In this document: positions 5,422 to 5,670 of the stretch, piece by piece
How the letters are laid out: every line of letters begins with the position of its first letter
Position numbering within the stretch: position 1 is the stretch's first letter
Source of the DNA: Promethearchaeota archaeon
GTDB lineage: Archaea; Asgardarchaeota; Lokiarchaeia; Sigynarchaeales; SOKP01
Length of the DNA stretch: 5,670 nt
NCBI GenBank assembly: GCA_016839655.1
Contig: JAEOTW010000244.1
Coordinates: 1-5,670, forward strand
Direction: 5' to 3'
Made by a program: the position numbers and the translations under genes
Notes under the pieces: generated by a model
Seen by the model: the letters and a program-made list of their open reading frames with translations, nothing else
Database searches by the model: none
Told to the model about the DNA's origin: nothing

Positions 5422-5670
5422 TCATCCACTAATGGTGAAAAACCATAAGAAATTAAAGATTGAGTTAAAAAAGTATAAAATTAACACTCCAAGTATAATA
5501 TACACAATTCTCCTATAAACTTGAAAATCTAAGATTTTTCGAATCTTTCTTTTATTGCTTAACTTTAGAGCTTTAAAAAATCTAAATGAATGATAAACTA
5601 TGATAGTACTAAGCATACAATAAGGTACGACCCATTTATGAGGGAACCCTAGCATTCCAATAACTAATCC
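5422..5670 (-). CDS. Unrecognised membrane protein, C-terminal part (cut by window edge)
   Basis: The frame is open from the right edge to a TGA at 5424-5422, giving 82 visible residues. An internal ATG lies at 5655, but the frame continues without a stop for the remaining 15 bases and adds G-L-V-I-G, so the true start is probably outside the window. The fragment has a hydrophobic segment at about 12-34 and a strongly basic linker at 33-54 (K33, K36, K40, R41, K42, R44, K45, R53, R54). A second, aromatic-rich hydrophobic segment follows at 55-80, ending T-I-S-G. By the positive-inside rule the linker should be cytosolic. I recognise no family, and no function is offered. That it is coding is supported by the membrane-protein pattern and by the neat stop-to-stop junction with the YCII gene. 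Confidence 0.6.
   Translation of the reverse strand, partial: GLVIGMLGFPHKWVVPYCMLSTIIVYHSFRFFKALKLSNKRKIRKILDFQVYRRIVYIILGVLILYFFNSIFNFLWFFTISG

Overview
The window looks like chromosomal DNA of an AT-rich archaeon, most likely an Asgard archaeon (Lokiarchaeia-like or a related lineage). The evidence is the tail of a Ras/Rab-type small GTPase, a stand-alone Roadblock/LC7 protein, a dolichol-kinase-type membrane protein, archaeal TATA-like boxes and sparse Shine-Dalgarno use. No single gene proves the assignment. GC content is roughly 30% by eye, with gene-free DNA far lower. There are no RNA genes, CRISPR arrays, transposons or phage genes that I can support.

Layout, left to right. (1) The last 39 codons of a small GTPase run off the left edge on the + strand. 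(2) A minus-strand pair follows: a polytopic SEC59-type lipid kinase (2140 to 992), then a HAD-IIA phosphatase (1001 to 141) whose start overlaps the kinase stop. They are probably one operon. (3) A divergent promoter region of 81 bases leads into a + strand uroporphyrinogen-decarboxylase-fold protein (2222-3271) that looks like a corrinoid-methyltransferase relative rather than true HemE. (4) A gene-free stretch of 231 bases with about 14% GC carries three evenly spaced TTATATC copies. The last sits where a TATA box for a leaderless transcript would be, just before (5) the Roadblock/LC7 gene (3503-3880, about 42% GC). (6) A RibD-C/dihydrofolate-reductase-fold protein lies on the minus strand, its stop codon overlapping the Roadblock stop. 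(7) A second divergent promoter region leads into a tight two-gene + operon of a small cupin and a YCII-domain protein. (8) The C-terminal part of an unrecognised membrane protein enters from the right edge on the minus strand.

How the genes may work together: the Roadblock protein could scaffold or regulate a small GTPase, as this fold does in eukaryotes (Ragulator) and bacteria (MglB), but the two genes here are separated by about 3.4 kb and are not an operon. The kinase/phosphatase pair suggests polyprenol or lipid-phosphate metabolism. The cupin/YCII pair is probably one small-molecule unit of unknown substrate. Genes that face each other end almost on top of one another (19-base gap, 4-base overlap, 1-base gap). 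I do not see a clearly novel multigene system. The most distinctive items are the Roadblock upstream region, the HSDG variant of the URO-D-fold protein and the lipid kinase/phosphatase pair.
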